Of a DNA stretch of 64,000 bases, positions 23,504 to 34,524 are shown piece by piece. Each line of letters begins with the position of its first letter. The first letter of the stretch is position 1. A program made the position numbers and the translations under genes. The notes beneath the pieces are model-generated. The model was not told where the DNA came from and made no database searches. It saw only the letters and a program-made list of their open reading frames with translations. Source of the stretch: Macrocybe gigantea (lineage: Eukaryota > Basidiomycota > Agaricomycetes > Agaricales > Callistosporiaceae); contig SJRY01000288.1 of NCBI GenBank assembly GCA_011319805.1, forward strand, positions 49,617 through 113,616. The letters are read 5' to 3'.

Positions 23504-26500
23504 CGACCCATACAACTGAAACAGACTCACTTCGATACCGGATGTAGATCATCCCATACTCTGAAATACACCATTCCCGCCAAGCGATCTGAAGCACCAA
23601 GGAAAACCATCCAAGGGACAAACCACCAAAGAGGAAAGAACTCGCAGTACCAGCAAGAATACGAACACAAAAAGAAATCACAACGATAACACCGGAAGTC
23701 GATAGCGGAGCAGATAGGACCTGCATCAACACCGTGATAGTAGCAAAAACAGGACTGAAGACATGACGAATCAAGAAGATTCCCATCATAAATGCAGACA
23801 GATCACCCAACCGCCAGAAAACAGCAGACCAAGTAGCGGAGGTCCACATCGACATTAAAGGACACAAGGAGCACATGGAAGCCATCGTACTCGACATTGG
23901 AAAAACCGACATGCTACTAGGACATGACTGGCTTGTCTACCACAACCCAACAATCAAATGGAGGACAGGAGAAGTTGTCTTCGACAGATGCCCTAAAACG
24001 TGCAAAATAAACCACCAGATGATCAAGATACAGAAGGTGGCTGAATCAGCGAAAACCACAGCCAGCGACAAGACAGGAACCCAGATACCCCCATATCTGA
24101 TCAGATTCAAACACCTCTTCAAGGAGAAGAACTTTGATCACTTACCAGACCACAAAGAATGGGACCATGAAATAAACTTAACGAAGGATGCATCCAAAAC
24201 GATACCGAGCAAGGTTTATCTGATGACACAGAAAGAACTAGAGGAACTAGATGCCTTTGTCGAAGAAGGATTACGAACAGGAAAAATATGGCCATCGAAA
24301 TCGCATTACGCAGCACCCTGCTTCTTTCGCAACAAGAAGGATGGAAGCAAACGACTCATCCAAGACTACCGGGAGATAAACAAATATACAGTCAAGGACA
24401 AGTTCCCACTACCATGCATCAGCGAGCTCCTTGACGTATTACAAGGAGCAAAGTACTTTAGCAAGATCGATATTATCTGGGGATACAATAACGTGCGCAT
24501 CCGGAAAGGGGACGAATGGAAGGCAGCCTTCCTAACAGCAAGAGGACTCTTTGAACTGACAGTCATGTATTTTGGGCAGTGCAACGCACCAGGCACTTTT
24601 AGCCGAATGATGGCGAGCCTCTTCTAAGACCAAATATGAAGAAGAGTGTGCATAATCTATATGGACGACATCATAATCATTGGACGAACACGAGAGGAAC
24701 TCCAAAAGAACACCATAGAAGTCATGGAAATACTGAACAAGAACGACCTGTTCATCAAAGGACCGAAATGCGTCTGGGAATCATCAAAAGTCCCAGTACT
24801 AGGATACATCATAGGAGAAGGGAAGGTAGAAATGGAACCAGAAAAGATCACAGCCGTACAATCCTGGCCAACCCCAAAGACGAAAAAAGAACTACAAAAG
24901 TTCTTGGGATTCACGAACTTTTACTGATGATTCATCAAGGGATATGCAAAGGTCGCCAAACCCCTGACAGAGTTGACTGGAAACAAAGCATTCCAGTGGA
25001 CAGACAAGCAGCAAGACGCTTTCAAAGAGCTGATCTGACATATAACCTCAGCACCCATTCTAGCACTACTACAAACAGAAGGAAAATTCCAAGTCGAAAC
25101 GGACGCCTCAGGATATGCCATTGGAGCGGTACTATCACAACAGCAGAAAGGACTATGGCATCTGATCACATTCATTTCAAGATGCATGACCCCAGCGGAA
25201 CAAAACTACGAAATCTATGACAAGGAACTTCTTGCGATAATGGTCGCACTAAAGACATGGAGACAATACCTCCTAGAAGCTCAAGAGAAGTTTGAAATAT
25301 TGACGGATCACAAAAATCTATCATACTTCCGGAAGCCACAGCAACTCAATTCGAGACAGATTGGCTGGTACCTGAAATTACAGGAATATGACTACGAACT
25401 ACGACACGTACCAGGAAAGGCGAATGGAAAAGCGGATGTCCTGTCACAGATGGCAGGATGAAGAAAACCTAGCAGAGAAGGACGACATACAAATGATCAA
25501 AGAAGCAGCATTCATTCAACATCTGGAAGAGAATAATGAACGAGACTTCGAATTTATGATGTTCGAGGACGAACACCCATGGAAAGAAGAAGCAGAAAAT
25601 AATGAAACAATACAAACAAGAGGAATCACGATGATCGAATCCTCAAGGATAGAACAAATTTGACAATGCACATGAAGGGAGACGATCGTAACAACAGGAC
25701 TGAAGGAAAAACCACACTGGTTCACAGAAGACGACCACATCATATACATAGGAGGAAAAATCTATATTCCTCCAGACAACAAACTGAAGGAAAACATCAT
25801 GTTTGAACACCATGACACACCCATCGGAGGACACCCAGGGCAATACCGCATGCACGAGCTCATAAGCCACACCTACTGGTGGCCATCAATGCTAACGGAC
25901 ATCAAGAAGTATGTCAATGGATGCGAAACATGTCAGTGAAACAAAATCATCTGACAAAAGAAACATGCACCCCTGCACCTGCACGAAATCCCACAGCAAC
26001 CATGGGAAGATATCGGAGTAGATCTCATAGGACCGCTACCCAGCTCGAATGGCTTTAATGCCATCGCTGCAGTCACAGACCGCCTGACCAAGATGATCCA
26101 CCTAGTTCCCACAAAGACTGAACTCATAGCAGAAGGTCTCGCACGACTATACCGAGACAACATGTGGCGGCTTCATGGAATCCCACGAAAGGTCATCAGT
26201 GATCGAGGACCCCAGTTTGCAGCACAATTCATGACAGCACTTCTAAAATTACTCGGAACAAAGCAAAATCTATCAATGGCCTATCACCCACAGACAGATG
26301 GACAGGTGGAGTGATCCCACCAAGAAATGGAAGCCTTTCTCAGAAGCTTCACAAACAACTTACAGGACGATTGGGCAGAATGGATAGCAATCGCAGAGTA
26401 CCAATACAATGACAAAGCACACCAGGGAACGAAGGAGACACCATTCTACCTCAACTATGGAATGCACCCCTGGAAGGGAGAGCCACAGACGACAGAAGGG

Positions 26501-27110
26501 AATAACCCCACAGCAAAAGACTTCGTCAAAAGAATGAACCAAATACGAAAGGAAGCAAATGCCATACTGCAATATGCACAAACACGAGCCAAAGACAATT
26601 ACGATGCGAGACGAAAACCTGCCCGTGAATACAAGAAAGGGATAGAGTATGGCTAGAAGCCACCAATATCACAGTCAATCGACCATCAAAGAAGTTATCA
26701 GCACTCCGATACGGACCGTTCAAGGTGGTTGAAAAGAAAGGAGCCTTGGCATATCGCCTGGAACTCCCAGCATCATGGCAGCTGATACACCCCGTGTTCA
26801 ATGAAACACTGCTCATGCCTTACAAAGGACCCCGTTTCAAGATACAAGAGCGACCATCACCACCACCCCCTGAAATCATAAATGATGAAGAAGAGTACGA
26901 GATAGAAGAGATCCTAAAAAGGAAGAAACAAGGGAGGGGACGCTATTCCTGGTCAAATGGAAAGGATACGGACACGAAGAGAACACATGGATCAAAGAGA
27001 AGGAACTGGGGAATGCGCAGCAAGCTCTAGACCACTTCCTAAAGAAGACTGCGAACCAGGATAAAAGGATCATGACAAGAGGGAAGAAGACCAAAAATTG
27101 CACTTCATGA
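23504..27110 (+). pseudogene. pol of gypsy copy C (PR-RT-RNaseH-IN-chromodomain)
   Basis: Aspartic protease motif DSGA at 23701-23712. RT runs from about 24200, with FFRNKKDGSKRLIQDYRE, YMDD at 24658-24669 and GYIIGEGKVEM. RNase H is at about 25080-25460 (VETDASGYAIG, YDKELLAIM). Integrase is at about 25790-26640 (zinc-finger His/Cys set ending CETC; VDLIGPLP; ISDRGPQF; ETPFYLNYG). A linker precedes the chromodomain at about 26880-27000. The frame is broken by a 2-nt deletion near 25458 and 1-nt deletions near 26641 and 26940, each visible against copy A, and by TGA codons at sites that are CGA in copy A. The pol frame is +1 relative to gag. The stop TGA is 27108-27110. Confidence 0.88.
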
Positions 27111-27504
27111 CCACCAATGCCCCCATCAGCATCGACAGCAGCGAGGGCAGCCACGCACCTACCCCCAACTGCCCCAGCGACCTCGAGAATCTGGCAAGGA
27201 TTCTCAATGCTAGTGACTACATGGACTCTCTCGCCATCACACTTGGCGCATATATGCGCTATGTTATGACTATCTGCACGCACCTCTGGACCGGTGAACC
27301 CCTGATGGGACTGGTCCCACTGCAGCTGAACGTATCGCGCTTCGTGAGGTGATGGAAATGCTTCGCACAGAAAACTGGCGACTTAAACTCCTCGCCACCA
27401 CACTCCATCACATCCGCGCCTATAATGAAGAGCTCATTCATACATGGGCCCCACGTGCTGCGACCACCTGGGAGACCAATACTGGGTGGGGACAGCTGGA
27501 CTAA
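27107..27504 (+). CDS. Extra ORF of the chromovirus (copy C)
   Basis: Begins at ATG 27107, whose last two bases are the first two of the pol stop (ATGA), and ends at TAA 27504. It matches the ORF of copy A along its length: MTTNAPISIDSSEGS, LENLARILNASDYM, HIRAYNEELIHTWAP, WGQLD. Compared with copy A it has lost one base near 27293, so this copy is frameshifted. The intact family product would be about 132 aa. It resembles no family I know. Its place after pol and its kept reading frame suggest an accessory protein made by stop-restart translation. Confidence 0.6.
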
Positions 27505-27530
27505 GGTTTTTCGTGAGGATGCGAATCTAC

Positions 27531-27541
27531 AGAGAGGGTGA
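27531..27541 (+). promoter_or_regulatory. Polypurine tract of gypsy copy C
   Basis: AGAGAGGGTGA lies directly before the 3' LTR. This is the usual primer site for plus-strand DNA synthesis in LTR elements. Copy B has the close variant AGGAGAGGGTAA at the same place. Confidence 0.7.
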
Positions 27542-27861
27542 TGTTACAGACGTCGCCCAAAGGACCATTCATTTTCTTATCTTATCTTTCCCACACCCCT
27601 TATCTCCCCCATCATGCTGCGCAGCGTGCAGCCATCGAGCCATCCCACTTCCCTAGTCATTCTGAGTCATCTCCTTCCAGTCTTACTCATCCGCAGTCCA
27701 CAGCATTGCGCAGCCCATGGTCCGTGCTCGAGTACTGTAATGTATATAAGGACTCCCAGATGTACCAGTAGCGCTAGGCTTAATATTCCTTTTGCCATCA
27801 TCTCAAGACCACTCTCGCACTTAGTCTGCCCAAGTCCTTCTGAGATTTGTCTAGCCTAACA
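27542..27861 (+). repeat. 3' LTR of gypsy copy C
   Basis: A 320-bp LTR, TGTTACAGACGTCGCC to TAGCCTAACA. It differs from the 5' LTR at a few sites, mostly CG against TG/CA, so the element is not a very recent arrival. Confidence 0.93.
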
Positions 27862-28143
27862 AGTAGGTTTATCTATAACATTAACATCCATCAGCATATC
27901 TTTATGAAAATGACAATCAATACCCAAAAAAATGGAGCAATTTTGAACTCTACTTGTGATTGGCTTTTCTTTTATCACCTCTGCATCATCCTCACTTTCC
28001 TCTTCCACTTTCTCCTCCTCCTCCTCTTTCTCCCCCTCCTCATCCTCGAGACCATCTTCAGCATCATCATTATCCAAGTTCTCATTATTCTCCCCAGTTA
28101 CTTCTTTATCTTTAGGCTTCTGAGATCTGATAGGATGCATGGC
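27862..28143 (-). pseudogene. Acidic hypothetical coding remnant
   Basis: A minus-strand frame of about 94 codons, cut off exactly at the gypsy LTR. It is very rich in Glu/Asp (EDGLEDEEGEKEEEEE) and then reads RVQNCSIFLGIDCHFHKDM. It may be the part of a gene that lay upstream of the CxC5/CxC6 frame before the 18392-27861 block arrived, but I cannot show that the two belong together. Confidence 0.35.
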
Positions 28144-28269
28144 ATCTAGGAGGAAGAGCCACAGAAATTCCGCTCTCCTCTAAAAGCCTCTCGGTCCTAG
28201 AAATATCATGAAATAGTAAGATACCAATATGTAAGGATGAAATCAAGCATACTGAGTGAGCACAGGCTA

Positions 28270-28650
28270 TTCAGCAGCATCTGCAGCAATGGCTTCTTCC
28301 ATATGTTGAGCAGAAGTCTTTTTCCTTAAGGATTTAAGTCAGATCAGTCCAAATAAGATATATCAAAGACATACCAAGAAGCCTTGATTTGTTGGGACTT
28401 GGGTTTGGCAGTGGATGCAGGCTTGGACCTGCCAGAACCTCCAACAGCCTTAGAAGAAACAGGAGCCTTAGTAGAAGAGCCTTTGGAGGCAGCCCTGGTA
28501 ACAGAATGGTCATCATAGGAGGACATGGGAATAGGACAGCAACAGACCTGGTAACAGGGCCAGAATCAGGAGCCTTGGATGCAGCAGAGGTAGTGGTAGT
28601 TTGAGTCAAAGAGACAACCAGGGCAGAGGGTTGTGACATAGCAACCAATC
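28270..28650 (-). pseudogene. Low-complexity Ser/Thr/Pro/Lys-rich hypothetical remnant
   Basis: From ATG 28640 the minus strand reads MSQPSALVVSLTQTTTT and APDSGPVTRS. After a one-base shift it reads DDHSVTRAASKGSST and KPASTAKPKSQQIK, then a possible intron (GTATGTC near 28375) and a short tail AQHMEEAIAADAAE. The two frames look like parts of one basic, disordered protein. No family is recognised. Confidence 0.35.
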
Positions 28651-28839
28651 ACCTGACCTGGAAGATTTTCAGTATTCCAACTGCTTTGGCTCAAGTTGCA
28701 GCAATTGCTGCCAATCCAAGGGTATAGCAGTAGGCCAAAGATCTCCAAATGGGGCTGCATCTTTGTCATAGAAGAGGGTTGGAGGGGAGGCACTGTCCTT
28801 GGGGAGGTGGGAGGCTAAGAACAAAAAACAGCAACACTG

Positions 28840-30010
28840 ATATCAAATGTCAGTATTGCAGCTGATCGGGGGTGTAAAACGGCAGTGAGAACATCATTGG
28901 ATGTCCTTGCAGTGAGACTAAGGCAGCAGTGGGGGCGAGGCAGGCATTGGGCATTGTCATCGGGGATGAGGTGTGGATGCTGTTGGGCATCCTCTAAGGG
29001 GTGGCAGGGGGGCAGGTGGTGACAGAATGAAAAATGCCCAATGCTGACAGGCATTGGACATTGCTGGGGGGCATAGAGTGCAGCCAAGGACATCTTTGGA
29101 TGTCCTCATTGCATGACCAAGGCAGCAGACAAGTTGAGGATGCCATTGGGTGTCTTTGTCAGGGAGACAGGGGCTGGATAATAAAAAAGTGCAATGCTGA
29201 CATCAAACATTGGCATTATGGGTGACTTGGGTGTAAAACAGAGGCAAGGATGTTGTTGGACATTCTCGTGGGGTAACCGAGGTGGCAGAGGAGGAGGAGG
29301 ATGCATAATGTGTCCTCCAAGGGGAGGTGCAGGTGTGGTGGAGCTGGAATGAAAAAGCCCCAACACCTATAGGTGTTGGGGCTCTGCTGAGTCAGTAGAA
29401 TGATGCCAAGGATGTCATTGGACATCCTTGAGGGGTGACTGAGGCAGCGGAAGAGGAGGAGGATGCATTGTGCATCTTCTGAGAGAGGTGGAAGGGGCGG
29501 ATAGAACTAGAATGAATGTACCCCAATGCTGACAAGGATTGGGCTTGCTAGAGCTATAGAAAGGATGTGATGATGTTGTTGGACATCCTCATCAGGTGAC
29601 CAAGGTGGCAGATGAGCAGAAGGATGCATTGGGCATCCTCCTCAAGAGGTAGTAGGAGTGGGTGTGAGAAAACAGCAATGCTGATATTAAATGCCAGCGT
29701 TGTAGGGTGCTGTAGCTGTAAAACAACACTGAGGATGTCATTGAACATCCTTGGTGAGTGACTGAGGTGGGAGAGAAGGAGGAGGATGTGCGACATGTCC
29801 TCCAGGGGGTAGTGGCAGTGCAGGTGAGACCGGAGCAGAAAAACTCCAATGCTAGCCCACGTTGGGGCTTGCTGGGGCCATAAAACATGGCCAAGGATGT
29901 TGTTGGATATCCTCAGTGCATGATGATGGTGGTGGCAGTGGTGAGGATGCTATTGGGCAGACTCATCCTGGTAGCGGGAGCAGCTGGCTGGTGGCAGTTG
30001 TCGTTGTAGC
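28840..30010. repeat. ~160-bp tandem repeat array with internal hairpins
   Basis: About seven diverged units. The marker block AAGGATGTNNTTGGACATCCT begins near 28887, 29092, 29250, 29410, 29572, 29732 and 29892, so most units are about 160 bp. Each block is an inverted repeat (best form GGATGTC-ATTG-GACATCC), and a second hairpin of the form GGATGC-n-GCATCC follows about 45-60 bp later in several units. On the minus strand parts read as similar peptides (MSNDIL, FDISVA), but the unit length is not a multiple of three and frames drift, so I take it as a DNA repeat and not a protein repeat. Confidence 0.65.
29356..29383. repeat. Perfect 28-bp palindrome in the tandem array
   Basis: Centre between 29369 and 29370, arm AGCCCCAACACCTA and its exact complement. 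Related but imperfect forms lie in other units (for example CCAATGC-n6-GCATTGG near 29041-29060). It could extrude as a cruciform or form an RNA hairpin if transcribed. Confidence 0.8.
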
Positions 30011-30339
30011 CTGATTTCATTGCAGATGGATGCTGAGAGAGAGAGGAGGAAGGAGGGGCATGGCGGTGGGCAGTGGTAGGCCAAGAGAGGTGAGGTGGGT
30101 GTGGATGGGGAGAGGGAATGTGGGCAGTGGTGAGGACAATGAGCGGGCAACCAATCACCAAGGGTCTGTGTGTGCATGTGCAAAAGTGCCTGCTCCAGTG
30201 CTATATAGTTAATGATGTACTCAGATATTTCAAGGCTACTTGGCTCAGTAGTTTAATGTTGGGATCCTTCTCTAGCCCGGCACAACTGAGTTTGAATTCT
30301 CATAATGTCACTTTTTGTAATTTAAATCATTTCTTCTCC

Positions 30340-30720
30340 AGTCTGTCCATTGTTCTGCTAAAGTTCTGCTGCAGTTCCTGTATACTCATTCTTGTCCATT
30401 CTCTTAGTTCCTTCTAATATCCTTCTAGACTCCCACTGTAGTCCTTGTTCCTCTAGAGTCTTGAAGGATACCAGAGGCTTTGTTCTCATATTCCACTAGA
30501 GTTCTCCTGTAGTTCTTCTATAGTTTCTGTTCAGCTGGATTCTCTCTGGACTCCTGCAGAATTATTCTTCTGAAGTGCAATATTAGTTCAGAAGAACTGG
30601 TACTATACAAGGACTCCAGTAGAACTCCAGTGGGAAAATTCTGTTCACAGTAAATTGAACAAATGGCTGAAACAGTTCTTCTGTAATCCCTCTAACCTCT
30701 TAGTGGAGTCCTTTTGGAAT
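30340..30720. repeat. Degenerate AGTCC/AGTTC-rich array
   Basis: The complementary pattern to the array at 16290-17045: AGTTCTNCTGTAGTTC, AGAGTCCTTGTTCC and similar words recur every 10-20 bp. The array is diverged and non-coding. Confidence 0.5.
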
Positions 30721-30789
30721 GGTGGAGGAGTGTAAAGGGCTCCTAGCACCTATCCTGCAAAGGAGATGGTAATAAGGGTCCTCTACTTG

Positions 30790-30900
30790 GAGGGCTCTAA
30801 ACTTTATGTATTAATTGTGGATACCCTCATGTATGTACAAGCAGACTGCCATCAAGCACTACTTTATAAATTGTTGATTTAAAAAAAAAAAAAAAAAAAA
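30790..30900 (+). mobile_element. LINE 3' end fragment with poly(A)
   Basis: About 110 bp of the shared LINE 3' end (CAAGCAGACTGCCATC, TATAAATTGTTGATTT) followed by a 20-nt A run at 30881-30900. It is a strongly 5'-truncated insertion or the remaining edge of a larger one. Confidence 0.75.
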
Positions 30901-31754
30901 CCTCTCCTTTTTTTTCTTTTACTTCTCTGACTTCTTGCAGTTCCATGTGTAGTGTCCCCTCAAGCCACAGTTGAAATATGTGACATTTGCTACTCCTTTT
31001 CACAATTTTGGGCAGTTTCATAAAAGGTGCCCTGGCTTATTGCAATTGAAGCAATTGTTGCTTCATACTTTGTCAACTTCCATTGCCTGTCCTGCTCCTC
31101 GGCTTGGATTTCCAGGCTTGTGCTGATTGCTTATGAATTATCCTCTCATTATATTCCTGTGTTCATCAATGTTTTGTCCAATTGCTCAAACTGTCTTGAT
31201 ATCTTCATCTCTATCTGTTGGGAGTGCAGAGATCGAGTGTACTGCTTCTGCTGTCCTCCAGTTTATGCTCTTCTTGAGTAAGAAATGAGGGGCTATTCCC
31301 ATCATTCTTGCTTTCCCTGCAAGGTCTACAAATTCATTCAGAAATTCATCAATGGGTTAGTTTCCCTATCTTGTGTTTCTATCTCAATTATGAAGTTGGC
31401 CCATGTGCTTTGGTTGGTGGTGGTGTCAATCTTCTTTGACACTCACTGGGCTCCTGGTCCATCAGTCATTCTGGACAGGACCACCCTGCTCTTCTGTATA
31501 TCTGTGAGATCTTCATGTGTGGTTATATAGAGTTTCATCTTTCTCCACCAAATATCAAAGGTTGTTCGATCTCCTGTGAAGGATTTCGGATCAGCATTGA
31601 TTCTCTTGTATTCTGCCATCATCCTTTGGGGAGTTTCTTGGTTATTGTCTTGGTCTTGGTTCTCTTGTTCCTGTGTCTGCTATGCTTGGACTTGCTGTTC
31701 TTGAATCTGTTTCTGCCTTCATTCCTCTCTTTATTCCTTCCAGTAGTCTAGATC
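30901..31754 (-). pseudogene. Fragment of chromovirus gag
   Basis: Minus-strand sequence matching gag of copy C from the Gln-rich part (about LDYWKE) to the second zinc knuckle and lysine tail. At 31270-31290 it keeps TGG (Trp) where copy C has TGA, which helps show that this stop in copy C is a mutation. No LTR is attached. It is flanked by LINE tails facing inward from both sides. Confidence 0.8.
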
Positions 31755-33624
31755 TTTTTTTTTTTTTTTTAAATGAACAATTTATAAAGTGGTGCTCGAT
31801 GGCAGTCTGCTTGTATATACATGAGGGTATCTACAATAAATATGATGAGTCCAAAAGAAACTGGACTGAAGGGATAAACATAGAGGGCATAATAACCCCA
31901 CTGTCTCCTGCCCATGCCCATGCTATTCAGGCTCATGCCCATGCTGACTCATCTGCTGAGCCTATGTCCTCCAGCTCCTAGGAGCTAGCTGTGGTCAATT
32001 CCACATAAAGGGTCTGAAAGGGCCTATAACAAAAGCTGTTGCAAAACTGCAAAGCACAATATAGCTCAGTACTTGCTTTTATCAAGCACCACACTGGCTT
32101 GATATTCTGAGTCCCCCAGCCTACAGGCTGGCTGTGGTTAATTCCATGCAAAGACTCCATAAGGAGCCATAACCCAGAGGATCCTCCACTATGGAGGGGT
32201 AGTTACCCACCCCCTGGATCCAGGATAAAAGCACCTGCCACCTTATTTGATGTTAGGTACTTAATGAACTAGGACCACACAAAGGTGTCATACTGGTGTT
32301 CAGCTAGCCTGTTCCAGTTATGGTACAGAGTCATAATGTGGACAGAGTCCTCAGGCCCTCATCTACAGGAGCATTGATCGCTCTCGACAAAATTGAACCA
32401 TGCTCAATATGCATTGATCAGTGCATGTCTGCAAGCAATGCTATAGCAATGAGCATATAGCTCATTGCCTGTCACTAACTTCATGAAGCCTGTTCTTCTG
32501 TGAAGTAAGTGTTCAAAGGACTCTAGCTTTCCTGCATTGTGAAAATGAAATATGGAAGCACCAATGTATTTCTTGATTCCAGCATCTTGGAACCAAGAGG
32601 CATGCATGTCATTGTCCACCTCCTTTCAGAGTGTATCCATGGGCAATAGAATGCAACTATGCAGAGTGAGGATTGCAATCAAGAATGCAATTAATCACAT
32701 TCATCAAGTCAAGAAAGCACACAATGGATATAGCTCCATCTTGTGTAATGGCCTTTTGGATTAACATACACAATCCAATGAGCTCGGAGTCATCACTTGT
32801 CACTTTGCTGACAGGCTGATGAAATTTGTGAATAAGCATATTGTTCGGGTATACCCAGGATGCATACACTAACTGCTTGAGTGTATCTGCTTTCATGGGT
32901 ATGGTGCCATCACTACTCGTATATACACAATTAGGCTCAAGCTGGCACTCAATGAGCACCTGTTCAAGCAATGCATGGTAAGCCTTGACAGAGTCTTCAT
33001 CCCTGCCCAGAAGCTTGCAGATCTCAAGGCAGCTGCTGAATTCATCAACAAGCTGCCTGCCCAGATTATTCACATCTGCAAAATAGTCCATGGATAAAAA
33101 GTTAGGTGGTTTAAGGTCCACCAAGTCCTTGAGAGGGGACTTGAGCACATTGTGCTGCCTGTCTGATAAGGAGGCCAAGTTCTTTGACCTAGAGGGATCA
33201 CGCCCTGCCTGTGGTGGAGTAGTCAGAGACCTGAGAGCATGCCTCAAGTTAGAATTGGCGAGACAGGCAGAGGACCCGACTTTCAAATGCTTGATGAATC
33301 TGGCAATAGGCTCAATGCAGGCCATCGTTTCAGCTGCACCCTTCGGAGTGGTGTGGAACTAACTATTAATCCAGATGCAGGCCTTATGCTGCATCTGGCA
33401 CAATTGCTTCATCAGTGTGACATTGTGCATACTATTGAAGTTCCAAAGTAAACAGCCATATGTTGTGATAGGACATGTATATAACAGGTAGAGGATGCAC
33501 TTCTGTTGGGGAAATAAACCCTGGACAGAGTTGCCCAATATCTGAAAGGCCCTGGCAGTAGTCAGTGCCTTCATTGCATAAAAACGGACATGCTCCTTGA
33601 AGGACAGACATGCATGAAGTTTAG

Positions 33625-34524
33625 CCCCCCCCCTTGTGGGAGAGGCGGCTTACCCCAGCTTCAAGCCTGACCCTCTGTTGTGCTATGGAGGTGGCCCATT
33701 ACCCAGGAGTTTCACACTTTGGATTCAACTTAAGTGGTTACCTGAGTGTATTATCCCAGGGACCACCAACAGAGGAGTTAGGTCTCTTGAGCCAAGGACT
33801 GGAGACTGTCCAGCCTTGCTATGGCCCAGCGGTGTCAGGGGTGTGACCCCTAGTCCTGTTCCCCAGCAGATGGTTCGCAGATGCATCATGCATGCAGATC
33901 CCCATCTGTCTAAGGTCTCTGTCTTGCCATGTGCCTGCTAGACTGGCATCCAATATCACAGCAAGGTTGCCCTTACTGAATGGGTCTGGATCTACTTCTG
34001 CCAACTTAAGCAGGTGACATACTATAGTGACTAACCTCTATAGACCCCTACTTCAGGCAGCTCACATGGTACCAGATACCTTGTTGGCTCAAACGCCATT
34101 GGGTAGTTATCAGGACGATTCCTGGTATGGTCCCTTATCCTTTTGGCCCCTACACTTTGAAATCAGGAATCACGTGTGGTCTGCCAGATTAAGGCATTGT
34201 CTGGCACTTACATCCCAAGGCCATCCACACCAAGGGAAACCCAGTCACATGAGTTAGGGTCATGTGACACTTGACCCACATTATGGAGTAAGTCACATAT
34301 GTGACATATAACCCAGCTTATATCATGTGCCAGCTGCTTAGTCACATGACCAAGTCACCTCTCTCGTGGGAACAACTATCACAGGGTTGTGATACTTCCT
34401 GCCTATGTCACGTGGAACCAGATCTAGACACTTCCAAATATAAACCTGAAGATGCCACCTCTAGGACTAGAACCTATAGCTTTGTGGATTGCCACATCCA
34501 CATCCATAGGACTATCTGACTGCA
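33625..34524. other. Unidentified ~0.9-kb block inside the LINE
   Basis: The sequence does not match LINE, gypsy or copia pieces elsewhere in the window. It is flanked on both sides by TTTAG (33620-33624 and 34525-34529), and from TG at 33635 to CA at 34524 it could be an LTR-like insertion. The right part has at least five TCACATG/CATGTGA/TCACGTG words, including the perfect palindrome GTCACATATGTGAC at 34292-34305. No coding frame of note is present. The missing LINE middle means that a deletion also happened here. Confidence 0.4.

Larger units (their letters stand above)
21346..27861 (+). mobile_element. Ty3/gypsy chromovirus copy C, near full length (6.5 kb)
   Basis: LTR retrotransposon with 320-bp LTRs (21346-21665 and 27542-27861), gag, pol (protease, RT, RNase H, integrase, chromodomain), an extra ORF, and a polypurine tract AGAGAGGGTGA just before the 3' LTR. 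Several in-frame TGA codons plus three or more 1-2 nt deletions make it non-autonomous. The sequence just after the 5' LTR (AGATATGAAGCCTCG) is not a usual TGG-type tRNA primer site. Left flank CTAGT belongs to copy A and right flank AGTAG to unrelated DNA, so there is no target duplication. Confidence 0.95.

Noticed and set aside
28815..29894. Pro/Leu-rich repeat proteins on the minus strand of the tandem array
   Set aside because: Unit length (~160 bp) is not a multiple of three and frames are broken in each unit. The DNA hairpins are kept better than any reading.
28840..30010. CRISPR-like array
   Set aside because: Repeats are direct, ~160 bp, diverged and without unique spacers of fixed size, and the genome is eukaryotic.
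31755..31770. T run as a transcription terminator
   Set aside because: It is followed by the complement of the LINE 3' end shared with other copies, so it is a poly(A) tail seen from the other strand. The same holds for 41600-41629 and 57674-57696.
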